Positions 22,815-32,745 of a DNA stretch of 39,227 nucleotides are shown piece by piece (position 1 is the first letter of the stretch; each line of letters begins with the position of its first letter). The position numbers were made by a program, and so were the translations under genes. Source of the stretch: Pseudonocardia sp. 73-21 (GTDB lineage: Bacteria; Actinomycetota; Actinomycetes; Mycobacteriales; Pseudonocardiaceae); NCBI RefSeq assembly GCF_001899645.1, contig NZ_MKVV01000094.1, positions 1-39,227 on the forward strand, given 5' to 3'. Below the pieces are notes generated by a model, which saw nothing but the letters and a program-made list of their open reading frames with translations, searched no databases and was not told the DNA's origin.

Positions 22815-23630
22815 TCAGGGGCGGTGGCAGACGAAGATCGCCGTTCCCGGGAAGAGAGCGCCGCGCAGGGGGGACCACTGGCCCCAGATCCGCTCGTGAC
22901 CCTCCGGCCACTCCGGCTCCACCACGTCGTCGAGGACGAGGCCGGCGGCCACGATGTCACGGATCCGGTCGCCCATCGTGCGGTGGTGCTCGACGTAGAC
23001 GGCGGCACCGGAGCCGTCCACCTCGACGTAGGGAGTCCGGTCGAAGTACGACTGCTGGACGACCAGCCCGTCGGGCCCCGGGTCGTCGGAGAACATCCAG
23101 CGCATGGGGTGGTTCACCGCGAACACCCAGCGGCCGCCCGGACGCAGGACGCGGAAGACCTCGCGCATCACCCGGCGGGGGTCGGCCACGAACGGGACGG
23201 CTCCGAACGCCGAGCACGCCACGTCGAACACCCCGTCGCCGAACGGCAGCCGCTCCGCGCCCGCCTGCACCAGCGGTACGGGCACACCGGTCGACACACC
23301 CAGCGCGGCGGCGTGCCGGAGCATCGCGCCGGACAGGTCCAGGGCCACCGGACGGGCGCCGTGCCCGGCCAGCCAGCGGGCGCACGGCGCCGATCCGGCC
23401 CCCACCTCGAGGACCCGTCTCCCGGCGACGTCACCGAGCAGACCCGCATCGGCCTCGCGCAACCCCTCGGGGCACCACACGAAGTCGGAATCACCGATGT
23501 CGCGGCCGTGTTCCGCCAGGTAGTCGGCGGCGTCGGCGTCCCACCACAGGCGGCTCGCACGCTGCGACTCGGCCTCGTCCACGGCACGTCGCGCGACAGC
23601 GGTCGTGCCGAGCTCATCTTCGGCGCTCAC
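22815..23630 (-). CDS. Class I SAM-dependent methyltransferase
   Basis: A 271-residue Methyltransf_11-type enzyme. An N-terminal region with 'ASRLWWDADAADYLAEHGRDIGDSDFVW' precedes motif I (VLEVGAGSAPCARWLAGHGAR), motif II (FDVACSAFGAVPFV) and the post-motif 'VFRVLRPGGRWVFAVNHPMRWM'. The C-terminal half is about 90 residues longer than in small relatives and carries 'TPYVEVDG' and 'VYVEHHRTMGDRIRDI'. No acceptor is known. The GTG at 23630 has CACGAT 6 nt upstream and no ribosome site. It is divergent from rpsA and stands where polA is usual in related genomes. Confidence 0.83.
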   Translation of the reverse strand: MSAEDELGTTAVARRAVDEAESQRASRLWWDADAADYLAEHGRDIGDSDFVWCPEGLREADAGLLGDVAGRRVLEVGAGSAPCARWLAGHGARPVALDLSGAMLRHAAALGVSTGVPVPLVQAGAERLPFGDGVFDVACSAFGAVPFVADPRRVMREVFRVLRPGGRWVFAVNHPMRWMFSDDPGPDGLVVQQSYFDRTPYVEVDGSGAAVYVEHHRTMGDRIRDIVAAGLVLDDVVEPEWPEGHERIWGQWSPLRGALFPGTAIFVCHRP

Positions 23631-23666
23631 AGGTGAATCGTGGCAGTTCGGAGGGGGGTACCCGCA

Positions 23667-23696
23667 TTGCCCCGGTGATCGGGCTCCGCGTAGCAT
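23667..23696 (+). promoter_or_regulatory. Putative rpsA promoter
   Basis: TTGCCC (23667-23672), an 18-nt spacer and TAGCAT (23691-23696). This gives a 5' leader of roughly 145 nt, long enough for the autoregulation typical of S1 messages, though no folded site is obvious. Confidence 0.5.
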
Positions 23697-23848
23697 GAAA
23701 TTCTCGCTGTGGTCAATGTCGCCGGTTCGTCCAGCCCTTGCGACCACATCTGTTCCACACGTCAAGCCTTGAGGGTGACAGCACCACGTCACGAGCCCCA
23801 CACCACGTCCGCACCACCAATCCATCCATCACCGGAGCACCCCACTAC

Positions 23849-25336
23849 ATGTCCACCGACACCACCGCCGCCCCGACCTCCACGACACCGCAGGTCGCCG
23901 TCAACGACATCGGGTCGGAGGAGGACTTCCTCGCCGCCATCGACCTGACGATCAAGTACTTCAACGATGGCGACATCGTCGAGGGCACCATCGTCAAGGT
24001 CGACCGTGACGAGGTCCTGCTCGACATCGGCTACAAGACCGAGGGCGTCATCCCCTCGCGGGAACTCTCGATCAAGCACGATGTCGACCCCGCTGAGGTC
24101 GTGTCGGTCGGGGAGCACGTCGAGGCCCTCGTCCTCCAGAAGGAGGACAAGGAAGGCCGCCTGATCCTGTCCAAGAAGCGTGCGCAGTACGAGCGCGCCT
24201 GGGGCACGATCGAGGCCCTCAAGGAGGCCGACGAGCCGGTCGAGGGCACGGTCATCGAGGTCGTCAAGGGTGGTCTCATCCTGGACATCGGCCTCCGCGG
24301 CTTCCTCCCGGCCTCGCTGGTCGAGATGCGCCGCGTGCGCGACCTGCAGCCCTACGTCGGCCGCAAGATCGAGGCCAAGATCATCGAGCTGGACAAGAAC
24401 CGCAACAACGTGGTCCTGTCCCGCCGCGCGTGGCTGGAGCAGACCCAGTCCGAGGTGCGCAGCGAGTTCCTCAACCAGCTGGCCCGCGGCCAGGTGCGCA
24501 AGGGCGTCGTGTCCTCGGTGGTCAACTTCGGTGCGTTCGTCGACCTCGGTGGTGTCGACGGCCTGGTGCACGTCTCCGAGCTGTCCTGGAAGCACATCGA
24601 CCACCCGTCCGAGGTCGTCGAGGTCGGCCAGGAGGTCACCGTCGAGGTCCTCGACGTCGACCTCGACCGCGAGCGCGTCTCGCTGTCGCTCAAGGCCACG
24701 CAGGAAGACCCGTGGCGCCTGTACGCCCGCACCCACGCGATCGGCCAGATCGTGCCGGGCAAGGTCACCAAGCTCGTCCCCTTCGGTGCGTTCGTGCGCG
24801 TCGAGGAGGGCATCGAGGGCCTGGTGCACATCTCCGAGCTCGCCGAGCGCCACGTGGAGATCCCGGAGCAGGTCGTGCAGGTCGGCGACGACGCCATGGT
24901 CAAGGTCATCGACATCGACCTCGACCGGCGCCGCATCTCGCTGTCGCTCAAGCAGGCCAACGAGGGCATGACGGTCGACACGGAGTTCGACCCCACGCGC
25001 TACGGCATGGCCGCCGAGTACGACGACCAGGGGAACTACATCTACCCCGAGGGCTTCGACGTCGAGACCGGCGACTGGCAGGAGGGCTTCGAGTCCCAGC
25101 GCGAGGCGTGGGAGAAGGAGTACGCCGAGGCGCACGTCCGCTACGAGCAGCACATCGCGCAGCTCAAGAAGGCGGCCGACGCGGAGGCCGAGGCCGCCGT
25201 CGAGGGTGCCACCGGCACCAGCTACTCGTCCTCGGCGGCGCCGAGCGGTGAGGGCGCCCCGGCCGAGTCCGGTGGTTCGCTCGCCAGCGACGAGCAGCTC
25301 GCCGCTCTGCGGGAGAAGCTGTCCGGCGGGGCGTGA
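23849..25336 (+). CDS. rpsA: 30S ribosomal protein S1
   Basis: A 495-residue translation-initiation protein with four S1 (OB-fold) repeats. They begin near residues 34 (GDIVEGTIVKVDRDEVLLDIG), 120 (EGTVIEVVKGGLILDIG), 208 (VRKGVVSSVVNFGAFVDLGG) and 293 (PGKVTKLVPFGAFVRVEEG), each ending with the KxxRISLSLK pattern. The C-terminus is a less conserved, Ala/Glu/Ser-rich tail. Actinobacterial S1 proteins have four repeats against six in E. coli. The ATG at 23849 follows GGAG by 12 nt and an extension to 23738 has no family content. The gene carries a terminator hairpin and is adjacent to coaE, as in mycobacteria. Confidence 0.94.
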   Translation: MSTDTTAAPTSTTPQVAVNDIGSEEDFLAAIDLTIKYFNDGDIVEGTIVKVDRDEVLLDIGYKTEGVIPSRELSIKHDVDPAEVVSVGEHVEALVLQKEDKEGRLILSKKRAQYERAWGTIEALKEADEPVEGTVIEVVKGGLILDIGLRGFLPASLVEMRRVRDLQPYVGRKIEAKIIELDKNRNNVVLSRRAWLEQTQSEVRSEFLNQLARGQVRKGVVSSVVNFGAFVDLGGVDGLVHVSELSWKHIDHPSEVVEVGQEVTVEVLDVDLDRERVSLSLKATQEDPWRLYARTHAIGQIVPGKVTKLVPFGAFVRVEEGIEGLVHISELAERHVEIPEQVVQVGDDAMVKVIDIDLDRRRISLSLKQANEGMTVDTEFDPTRYGMAAEYDDQGNYIYPEGFDVETGDWQEGFESQREAWEKEYAEAHVRYEQHIAQLKKAADAEAEAAVEGATGTSYSSSAAPSGEGAPAESGGSLASDEQLAALREKLSGGA

Positions 25337-25354
25337 TCGTCCACCTGTAGTACT

Positions 25355-25393
25355 CCGAACGGCCCCGGTGACCACCTCACCGGGGCCGTTCGG
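25355..25393 (+). terminator. rpsA terminator hairpin
   Basis: A perfect 17-bp stem (CCGAACGGCCCCGGTGA and its inverse) with loop CCACC, 18 nt after the rpsA stop, followed by CTTCTCC. It has the strongest terminator shape in the window. Confidence 0.85.
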
Positions 25394-25457
25394 CTTCTCC
25401 GGGTCACGGTTGGACGGCGGCTGGGCGCGTCCCCGGCGTGGGCCCGATGGTTCCCTC

Positions 25458-25463
25458 TACCGT
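25458..25463 (+). promoter_or_regulatory. Putative -10 box of the lipoprotein gene
   Basis: TACCGT, then 6 nt, then the ATG at 25470. Geometry matches the other leaderless starts here. A GTGGGG run in the spacer could act instead as a weak ribosome site. Confidence 0.4.
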
Positions 25464-25469
25464 GGGGAC

Positions 25470-26153
25470 ATGCTCGGGGGGACGGATCGGGTCGCAGCGG
25501 GGATGTCCGCTGTCGTCCTGGGCGTGCTCGCCGTCGCAGGCTGCGCACAGCCCGAGCCCGGCCCGGCGCTCCCGACCTTCCCGGCGGCCTCCGCGACGTC
25601 CGGCACCACGGCCCCGGCCGGCCCCGACCAGGGCAAGGTGCCCGACGACTGCGCGCGCCTGATCACCGTCGGCGATCTCGGTGCGCTGCTGGGGCTGCCG
25701 CTCGACTCCGTCGGCGTCCGCAGCACGGTCGGGGTGCCCGCCCCGGCGGTCGGTCGCACCGAGCGCCTGGACTGCGCCTACACCGGCACCGCGGGCGGCC
25801 CGGTCGGCGGACGGCCACTGCTCTCCCTCAACGCCGCCGCCTACGACACACCGGCCGCCGCCGCCGCGCAGTGGACGCTCAACATCTCCGCCGAGGACGG
25901 CGCCAAGCGCGACGTGCCGATCGGTGCGGCGAAGGCGGTGCTGGTGGAACGCGGGGGCGAGACGCTCCTGACGGTCCTCTACGGCTCGGGCACCCTCACG
26001 TTCACGCTGCCCGAGCGGCCGTTGCCGCGGGACCCGGCCGACGTGCTGGTGGACCTGGCGCAGCGGGTGCTGCCCGGCATCGCCGCCACGGCTCCCGTCG
26101 TGGCCGCCCCGACCCGCACGGCCGCACCCGCACAGGCGGCCGGGGCCCCCTGA
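25470..26153 (+). CDS. Secreted lipoprotein, DUF3558-like
   Basis: A 227-residue protein with a short signal peptide ending in the lipobox AVAGC (Cys25). It is followed by an Ala/Pro/Thr-rich linker and a domain containing 'VPDDCARLITVGDLGALLGLPLDSVG' with a paired Cys in 'RTERLDCAYTG', the shape seen in actinobacterial DUF3558-like lipoproteins with one disulfide. A Pro/Ala tail (TAPVVAAPTRTAAPAQAAGAP) ends it. Family function is unknown. It lies between rpsA and coaE, which are adjacent in mycobacteria, so it looks like an insertion into the block. A typical secreted, surface-anchored protein. Confidence 0.72.
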   Translation: MLGGTDRVAAGMSAVVLGVLAVAGCAQPEPGPALPTFPAASATSGTTAPAGPDQGKVPDDCARLITVGDLGALLGLPLDSVGVRSTVGVPAPAVGRTERLDCAYTGTAGGPVGGRPLLSLNAAAYDTPAAAAAQWTLNISAEDGAKRDVPIGAAKAVLVERGGETLLTVLYGSGTLTFTLPERPLPRDPADVLVDLAQRVLPGIAATAPVVAAPTRTAAPAQAAGAP

Positions 26154-26229
26154 CCCACCCCGGACGTCCCGCCGACCGGCGTCGCGGCCGGGGGGCACCG
26201 CGGCGTCGGCCGGGCGGGGTCGGACCCCG

Positions 26230-26235
26230 TACGGT
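26230..26235 (+). promoter_or_regulatory. Putative -10 box of the leaderless coaE transcript
   Basis: TACGGT, then 7 nt, then the GTG at 26243. No ribosome site is visible. The same hexamer lies before the methyltransferase at 11898. Confidence 0.5.
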
Positions 26236-26242
26236 TGCTGCC

Positions 26243-27442
26243 GTGTTGCGCGTGGGATTGACCGGCGGGATCGGATCGGGCAAGTCGACGGTGGCCGCGC
26301 GGCTCGTCGAGCGCGGGGCGGTGCTGGTCGACTCCGACCGGATCGCCCGCGAGGTCGTGGCCCCGGGCACGCCCGGGCTGGCCGAGGTCGCGGCGGCGTT
26401 CGGGGACGGCGTGCTCGCCGCGGACGGGTCCCTGGACCGGCCCGCGCTGGCGTCGATCGTCTTCGGTGACGCGGACGCGTTGGCCCGCCTCAACGGCATC
26501 ACCCATCCGCTGGTGCGCCGCCGCTCCGACGAGCTGATGGCCGCCGCTCCGGACGGCGCGGTGGTGGTGCAGGACATCCCGCTGCTCGTCGAGGGCGGGA
26601 TGGCGCCGCTGTTCCCGCTGGTGGTGGTCGTGCACGCGGACGTCGAGGAGCGGGTGCGGCGGCTGGTGGGCTCACGCGGCATGCCCGAGGCCGACGCCCG
26701 GGCGCGCATCGCCAACCAGGCCGACGACGCCGCCCGCCGCGCCGCGGCCGACGTCTGGCTCGACAACTCCGGGGCCCCCGCGGACCTCGAGGCCGCCGTC
26801 GACGCGCTCTGGGCCGACCGGCTCGTGCCGTTCGAGGAGAACGTGCGGCTGCACCGGACGGTGCGGGCCGGTGCCGCTCGGCTCGTCGAGCCCGACCCGG
26901 GATGGGCCGCCGCGGGCGCCCGCATCGCCGCGCGGGTGGCCGCCGCGGCGGGGGAGCGCGGCCACGGCGTCGCCCATGTCGGGTCGACGGCGGTGCCGGG
27001 CCTGCCCGCCAAGGACGTCATCGACCTGCAGCTGGGCGTCACGTCGCTGGACGACGCCGACGCGCTGGACGACGCGCTGACCGCGGTCGGCTTCCCGCGC
27101 CGACCCGACATCGACCGGGACAGCCCGAAGCCTCCCGGTTCGGCTCCGTGGCTCAAGCGCTATCACGGCTACGCCGACCCCGGGCGGCCCGTCCACCTGC
27201 ACGTACGGGTCGTCGGGTCGCCCGGTTGGCGCTACGCGCTGCTGCTCCGCGACTGGCTGCGCGCCGACGCCGCCGCCCGGGCGGAGTACCTGGCCGTCAA
27301 GCGGTCCGCCGCCGATCGGTACGCCGCCGACGCCGATGCCGCGCGCTACGCCGGGGCCAAGGAGCTCTGGTTCGACGCGGCCGCGCCGCGGGCCGAGGCC
27401 TGGGCCGCATCCTCCGGGTGGACCGCGTCGTTGGCCCGGTGA
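26243..27442 (+). CDS. coaE: Dephospho-CoA kinase fused to a GrpB/UPF0157 domain
   Basis: A 399-residue protein in two domains. Residues 1-195 are dephospho-CoA kinase, the last step of CoA synthesis: the P-loop GGIGSGKST is at about 8-16, Asp33 lies in 'LVDSDRIAREVV', and 'HPLVRRRSDELM' and 'QDIPLLVEGGM' follow as in CoaE. Residues 205-399 are a GrpB-like domain (HVGSTAVPGLPAKDVIDLQLGV, the nucleotidyltransferase-type GS motif, and 'RPVHLHVRVVGS'). The same fusion is found in M. tuberculosis CoaE, where the C-terminal part has been reported to help folding. The start is GTG at 26243. Confidence 0.9.
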   Translation: MLRVGLTGGIGSGKSTVAARLVERGAVLVDSDRIAREVVAPGTPGLAEVAAAFGDGVLAADGSLDRPALASIVFGDADALARLNGITHPLVRRRSDELMAAAPDGAVVVQDIPLLVEGGMAPLFPLVVVVHADVEERVRRLVGSRGMPEADARARIANQADDAARRAAADVWLDNSGAPADLEAAVDALWADRLVPFEENVRLHRTVRAGAARLVEPDPGWAAAGARIAARVAAAAGERGHGVAHVGSTAVPGLPAKDVIDLQLGVTSLDDADALDDALTAVGFPRRPDIDRDSPKPPGSAPWLKRYHGYADPGRPVHLHVRVVGSPGWRYALLLRDWLRADAAARAEYLAVKRSAADRYAADADAARYAGAKELWFDAAAPRAEAWAASSGWTASLAR

Positions 27443-27471
27443 AGGATGCACATCCGTAACGCGCTGCAGGC

Positions 27472-27494
27472 GACCTGCGATGGACAGGCAGGTC
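27472..27494 (+). terminator. Weak hairpin after coaE
   Basis: GACCTGC (27472-27478) and its inverse GCAGGTC (27488-27494) with a 9-nt loop, 29 nt after the coaE stop. A 7-bp stem is marginal for termination. It lies at the head of the 117-bp gap before the sigma-factor gene. Confidence 0.35.
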
Positions 27495-27559
27495 CAGGCC
27501 CGATCGAGTGAACGTTGGTCGCTCAGGGCAGTCGGAACGAGCTGAGGGGAGCACGGAAG

Positions 27560-28207
27560 GTGACCGCCACACCGGACGTCGACGTCGTGCAGGACGCCCC
27601 GGCGTCATCGCCCCTCCAGCTCCGCGTCGATTTCGGCGCCCACCTCGAGGCTCACTACCAGCGCCTCGTCGCCCAGCTCTTCGCCATCACGCTCGACCCC
27701 GGCGAGGCCCACGACGCCGTGCAGGACGCGTACTCGCGCGCCTGGCGCGAGTGGGCCACCGTGGGTCGCTCCGAGGACCCCACCGCCTGGGTGCGCCGCG
27801 TGGCCGTCCGCTCCACCATCCGCAGCTGGCGGCGGTTCGCGGCCAAGGTCGGCATCGGCCGTCCGCAGCCGATCGGCGACAGCGTCGATACCCGCACGGG
27901 CGCCCTGCTCGACGCCCTGCGCCGGCTCCCGGCCGCGGAACGCCGCTGCGTCGTGCTCGCGCACATGGCCGGGGCGTCGCTCGGGGAGATCGCGGCGATC
28001 GAGCAGGTCTCGCGGGGCACCGTCCAGGCCCGGCTCGCGCGCGCCCGGCTGGTGGTCACCGAGGGCATGGCCGACGTGCTGCCCGAGGTGCTGGGCGCCG
28101 GAGCACCGGCGGAGGAGAACGACGACGACTACGACCCCTCCGGCGCCGAGGTCGCGTACGAGAGCGATGTGTACGCCGTGTACGACGACAAGGGGGGGTA
28201 CCGGTGA
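27560..28207 (+). CDS. SigE-family (ECF-like) RNA polymerase sigma factor
   Basis: A 215-residue sigma-70 protein with only regions 2 and 4. Region 2 is 'YQRLVAQLFAITLDPGEAHDAVQDAYSRAWREW' plus 'AWVRRVAVRSTIRSWRR', and region 4 is 'LLDALRRLPAAERRCVVLAHMAGASLGEIAAIEQVSRGTVQARLARARLVV'. The DAVQDAY and TVQARL wording places it in the SigE group common in actinobacteria. The C-terminal 35 residues are acidic and Tyr-rich (EENDDDYDPSGAEVAYESDV), which is odd and could be a built-in inhibitory or partner-binding tail. The GTG follows GAGGGGAG. Its stop overlaps the next start, so the partner is co-translated. Confidence 0.86.
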   Translation: MTATPDVDVVQDAPASSPLQLRVDFGAHLEAHYQRLVAQLFAITLDPGEAHDAVQDAYSRAWREWATVGRSEDPTAWVRRVAVRSTIRSWRRFAAKVGIGRPQPIGDSVDTRTGALLDALRRLPAAERRCVVLAHMAGASLGEIAAIEQVSRGTVQARLARARLVVTEGMADVLPEVLGAGAPAEENDDDYDPSGAEVAYESDVYAVYDDKGGYR

Positions 28208-28794
28208 CCACGCTGGACCGGATGACCGACGAGTTCCTGCGCCTGGACGACGAGCTGTCCGCGGCCGTCGCTCTGCCGTCCGTGGACAGCGTCATCCGCC
28301 GGGCCGGCACCCTGAACCGGGCCAGCACGGCCGCCGCGGCCGCCGTGCTCACCGTGGGCGGGCTGGGCGGCATCACCGCCGTGGCCCAGGCCAACGCCGC
28401 GCCGGCCGCTGCGGTCAAGGCCGAGGCCGTCATCGCCCCTGGGCCGACCACCACCGTCCCGCCGGTGACCCTGCCTCCGGCGGTGGTCGCCCCGCCCCCC
28501 GCCCCGGCGGACCCGACCACCACGCAGGAGAGGACGCAGAAGACGAAGGTGCGCGTGGTGCCGCGGACCACCACGCCGCAGCCGGCGCCGGTGGTGCCGA
28601 AGCCGCCGGTGGTGACGTCGGCCCCGACCACGGCCCCGACCACGGATCCCAACGCGGAGGGCGGCCCCAGCACGACGACGTCCAACCCGCCGACGACGAG
28701 CACGAGGAAGCCGCCGCGGACCACCACCTCGGCCGCCTCCTCCACCTCCACCTCCACCTCCACCGGTCCGGGCACCACCACCCCCGCCGCCTGA
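28204..28794 (+). CDS. Membrane-anchored Thr/Pro-rich partner of the sigma factor
   Basis: A 196-residue protein of three parts. A short N-terminal domain (residues 1-38, LDRMTDEFLRLDDELSAAVALPS) would be cytoplasmic. A weak membrane segment at about 42-64 is 'AAAAAVLTVGGLGGITAVAQ'. A long Thr/Pro/Val-rich tail (TTTVPPVTLPPAVVAPPP onwards) is low complexity and could cross the cell wall. No zinc anti-sigma motif (HxxxCxxC) is present. Position and overlap with the sigma gene suggest an anti-sigma-like or sensor role, which is an inference only. I recognise no family. Confidence 0.6.
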   Translation: MTTLDRMTDEFLRLDDELSAAVALPSVDSVIRRAGTLNRASTAAAAAVLTVGGLGGITAVAQANAAPAAAVKAEAVIAPGPTTTVPPVTLPPAVVAPPPAPADPTTTQERTQKTKVRVVPRTTTPQPAPVVPKPPVVTSAPTTAPTTDPNAEGGPSTTTSNPPTTSTRKPPRTTTSAASSTSTSTSTGPGTTTPAA

Positions 28795-28805
28795 TCGCGG
28801 CAGGC

Positions 28806-29315
28806 TCAGCCCTGGTGCTTCCAGGTCAGCTCGATGCCCAGGCCGCCGAGCCAGCCGGCCAGGTCGTAGCCGTGTGACGCGAGCCCGTCCACGGCCCGGT
28901 AGGTGCGGTGCAGGGCCAGTTCCGCGGCGTCGGGGGCCAGCAGGCCCTGGGCGACGGCGGCGGTGAACTCGTCCACGTCGATCACCTGGGCGCCGCGGCG
29001 GTGCTGCACGACGATGTCGAGGTAGTGGTCGGTCATGATCCACCGCTCGTCCTCGCGGTGGATCTCGCACACGTCGAGGTAGAAGTCCTGGTCACGGGCG
29101 TGCCCTGGCTTCCACCACCAGTCGGTGACGGCGAGGCCGAGGCCGGGCAGCAGCCACGTCTGCATCCAGTGGGCGGTGGGGCGGTCGACCATGGCCCGGC
29201 TCATGTAGAGGCCGAAGTGGGTCTCGCGGTACTCGTCGACGGGGCGCGCGTTGCCCTTCGTGTCGATGTTGACCTGGGCGGGGACGTCGAAGGTCGCGAT
29301 CTTCGGCGGGTGCAT
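28806..29315 (-). CDS. DUF402 protein
   Basis: A 169-residue protein of the DUF402 (FomD-like) superfamily. 'GLAVTDWWWKPGHARDQDFYLDVCEIHREDERWIMTDHYLDIVVQ' holds the acidic cluster (Asp, Asp, Asp, Glu) that binds metal in FomD-type phosphatases acting on nucleotides or acyl phosphates. The mycobacterial counterpart, Rv1632c, also lies between coaE and uvrB. Substrate is unknown. The ATG at 29315 has CACGAT 6 nt upstream and no ribosome site. It is divergent from uvrB, with overlapping promoter regions in a 62-bp gap. Confidence 0.83.
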   Translation of the reverse strand: MHPPKIATFDVPAQVNIDTKGNARPVDEYRETHFGLYMSRAMVDRPTAHWMQTWLLPGLGLAVTDWWWKPGHARDQDFYLDVCEIHREDERWIMTDHYLDIVVQHRRGAQVIDVDEFTAAVAQGLLAPDAAELALHRTYRAVDGLASHGYDLAGWLGGLGIELTWKHQG

Positions 29316-29364
29316 GTGCTGATCGTGGCAGACCGGGAGTCCGGAAACTGTCGGTGCTGCCTCG

Positions 29365-29370
29365 TACTCT
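29365..29370 (+). promoter_or_regulatory. Putative -10 box of the leaderless uvrB transcript
   Basis: TACTCT, then 7 nt, then the GTG at 29378. No ribosome site. I looked for a LexA box (GAACNNNNGTTC) in the gap to the divergent gene and saw none. Confidence 0.5.
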
Positions 29371-29377
29371 GGACCAC

Positions 29378-31588
<2,211 letters not shown>

Positions 31589-31898
31589 CGGTGCCGCATG
31601 ATCAGCGGATGGGCGCGTTTCCGGCCGGATCTGGCCGATCGTGCACCGAACCGCCGATCATGGAATCGACGGACCAGCGTGCCCCAGGTGGCCGGTGATC
31701 GCCGATCGCACGTGAGCGCCCTGGAGAGGGCACAGCGGTGCGGTTGACCGTGATCACGGGGCGGCTGGCGTCCATGAGCCGTCGCACGTCAGCGCCCTGG
31801 CCGGGGCCGGGAGGTGCGGTGGGAGGCGATCACCGCTCCGTGCTGCCGGATCCGGCCGTCCGGGGCACCCTCCCCGCAACGACGGTCGGGGGGTTCGG
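31589..31898. other. Gene-free stretch downstream of uvrB
   Basis: This 310-bp interval has no gene I can support. It contains palindromic GATC-rich segments, a perfect palindrome CCGTGATCACGG at 31748-31759, and an imperfect 76-bp tandem duplication (about 31704-31852). The MFS pseudogene begins at its right end. Confidence 0.6.
31704..31852. repeat. Imperfect 76-bp tandem duplication
   Basis: Three blocks recur at exactly 76 bp: TCGCACGTSAGCGCCCTGG (31706 and 31782), GGTGCGGT (31737 and 31813) and GATCAC (31752 and 31828). In each unit a 5-bp stem with 4-nt loop survives (GCCCT-GGAG-AGGGC, and GCCCT-GGCC-GGGGC with a T-G pair). This may be a structured RNA or decayed sequence. Confidence 0.6.
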
Positions 31899-32725
31899 AT
31901 GGACGAGCGCGTAGGCGGGGTGGTGGCTCCTACCCGCCGCCCGGTGCGGCAGCTGGTGGCGACGTCGATCGGCAACACCGTGGAGTGGTACGACTGGTGC
32001 ACCTACTCGTTCCTCGCGGTGTACTTCTCCGCGCAGATCTTCCCCAGCGACTCGGCCGACCCGCTGGTGCCGCTGCTCAGCGCGTTCGCGGTGTTCGCGG
32101 TCGGCTTCTTCGTGCGGCCGCTGGGCGGGCTGCTGCTGGGGTCCGTCGCCGACCGGGTGGGCCGGCGCAACGCCCTGACCGTCACGATCCTGCTGATGGG
32201 CGGCGGGAGCCTGCCGTCGACGACGGTCGGGCAGCTCATCGCGTCCGGGCTCACCGCCCTGCTCGCGGCGCTGCTCACCAGGGACGCGATGGGCAGCTGG
32301 GGCTGGCGGGTGCTGTTCGTGATCGGGGCGGTGATCGCGCTCGTCGGGTTCTGGATCCGCCGCGGCGCCGAGGAGACCCACCCGGTTCGGGATCGGGGTC
32401 GTGCCGCTGTTCGGGGTGATCGGCAGCGGGTTCGCGTCGCTGCTGGTGGTGCAGTGCGCGGGCATGGTGCTGCTCACCGGCTACACCTCCATCGCGGCCG
32501 CGCTCAACGCCGAGTTGTTCCCCGGCCGGGTCCGGGCCGCGGGCATCGGGTTCCCGTACTCGCTCACCGTCGCGATCTTCGGCGGCACGGCGCCCTACCT
32601 GGCCACGTACCTGGCGTCGATCAAGCACCCCGAGTGGTTCCCCCTGGTACGTCGCGGTGCTGGCGCTGTTCGGACTCGTGGTCCACCTCCGCCTTCCGGA
32701 GACCGCCCACCGGCCGCTGGACTGA
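31899..32725 (+). pseudogene. Decayed MFS metabolite/H+ symporter
   Basis: The ATG at 31899 opens a metabolite:H+ symporter of the MFS (LVATSIGNTVEWYDWCTYSF, then GFFVRPLGGLLLGSVADRVGRRNALTV, the A-motif). After 'LLMGGGSL' the sequence jumps to 'STTVGQLIASGL', losing about 45 residues. After 'GAEETH' another large segment is missing and the frame shifts near 32390. The C-terminal half (ALNAELFPGRVRAAGIGFPYSLTVAIFGG) then runs to 'EWF', where one extra C in CCCC (32641-32644) shifts it again, and 'WYVAVLALFGLVVHLRLPETAH' ends at 32725. Several independent lesions mark a pseudogene, not a sequencing error. M. tuberculosis has an MFS gene (Rv1634) after uvrB. Confidence 0.85.
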
Positions 32726-32732
32726 CAGGGTC

Positions 32733-32738
32733 TACCGT
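32733..32738 (+). promoter_or_regulatory. Putative -10 box of the glycosyltransferase gene
   Basis: TACCGT, then 7 nt, then a GTG at 32746. It lies just after the MFS pseudogene stop, so the gene has its own start signal. An in-frame GTG at 32737 overlaps the box. Confidence 0.45.
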
Positions 32739-32745
32739 GCTTCGC

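Noticed and set aside
23789..25375. A 528-codon minus-strand ORF across rpsA
   Set aside because: Translation is a Leu/Asp/Val repeat pattern from the S1 codons, not a protein.
29316..29377. LexA-controlled promoter of uvrB
   Set aside because: No GAACNNNNGTTC box could be found in the gap.
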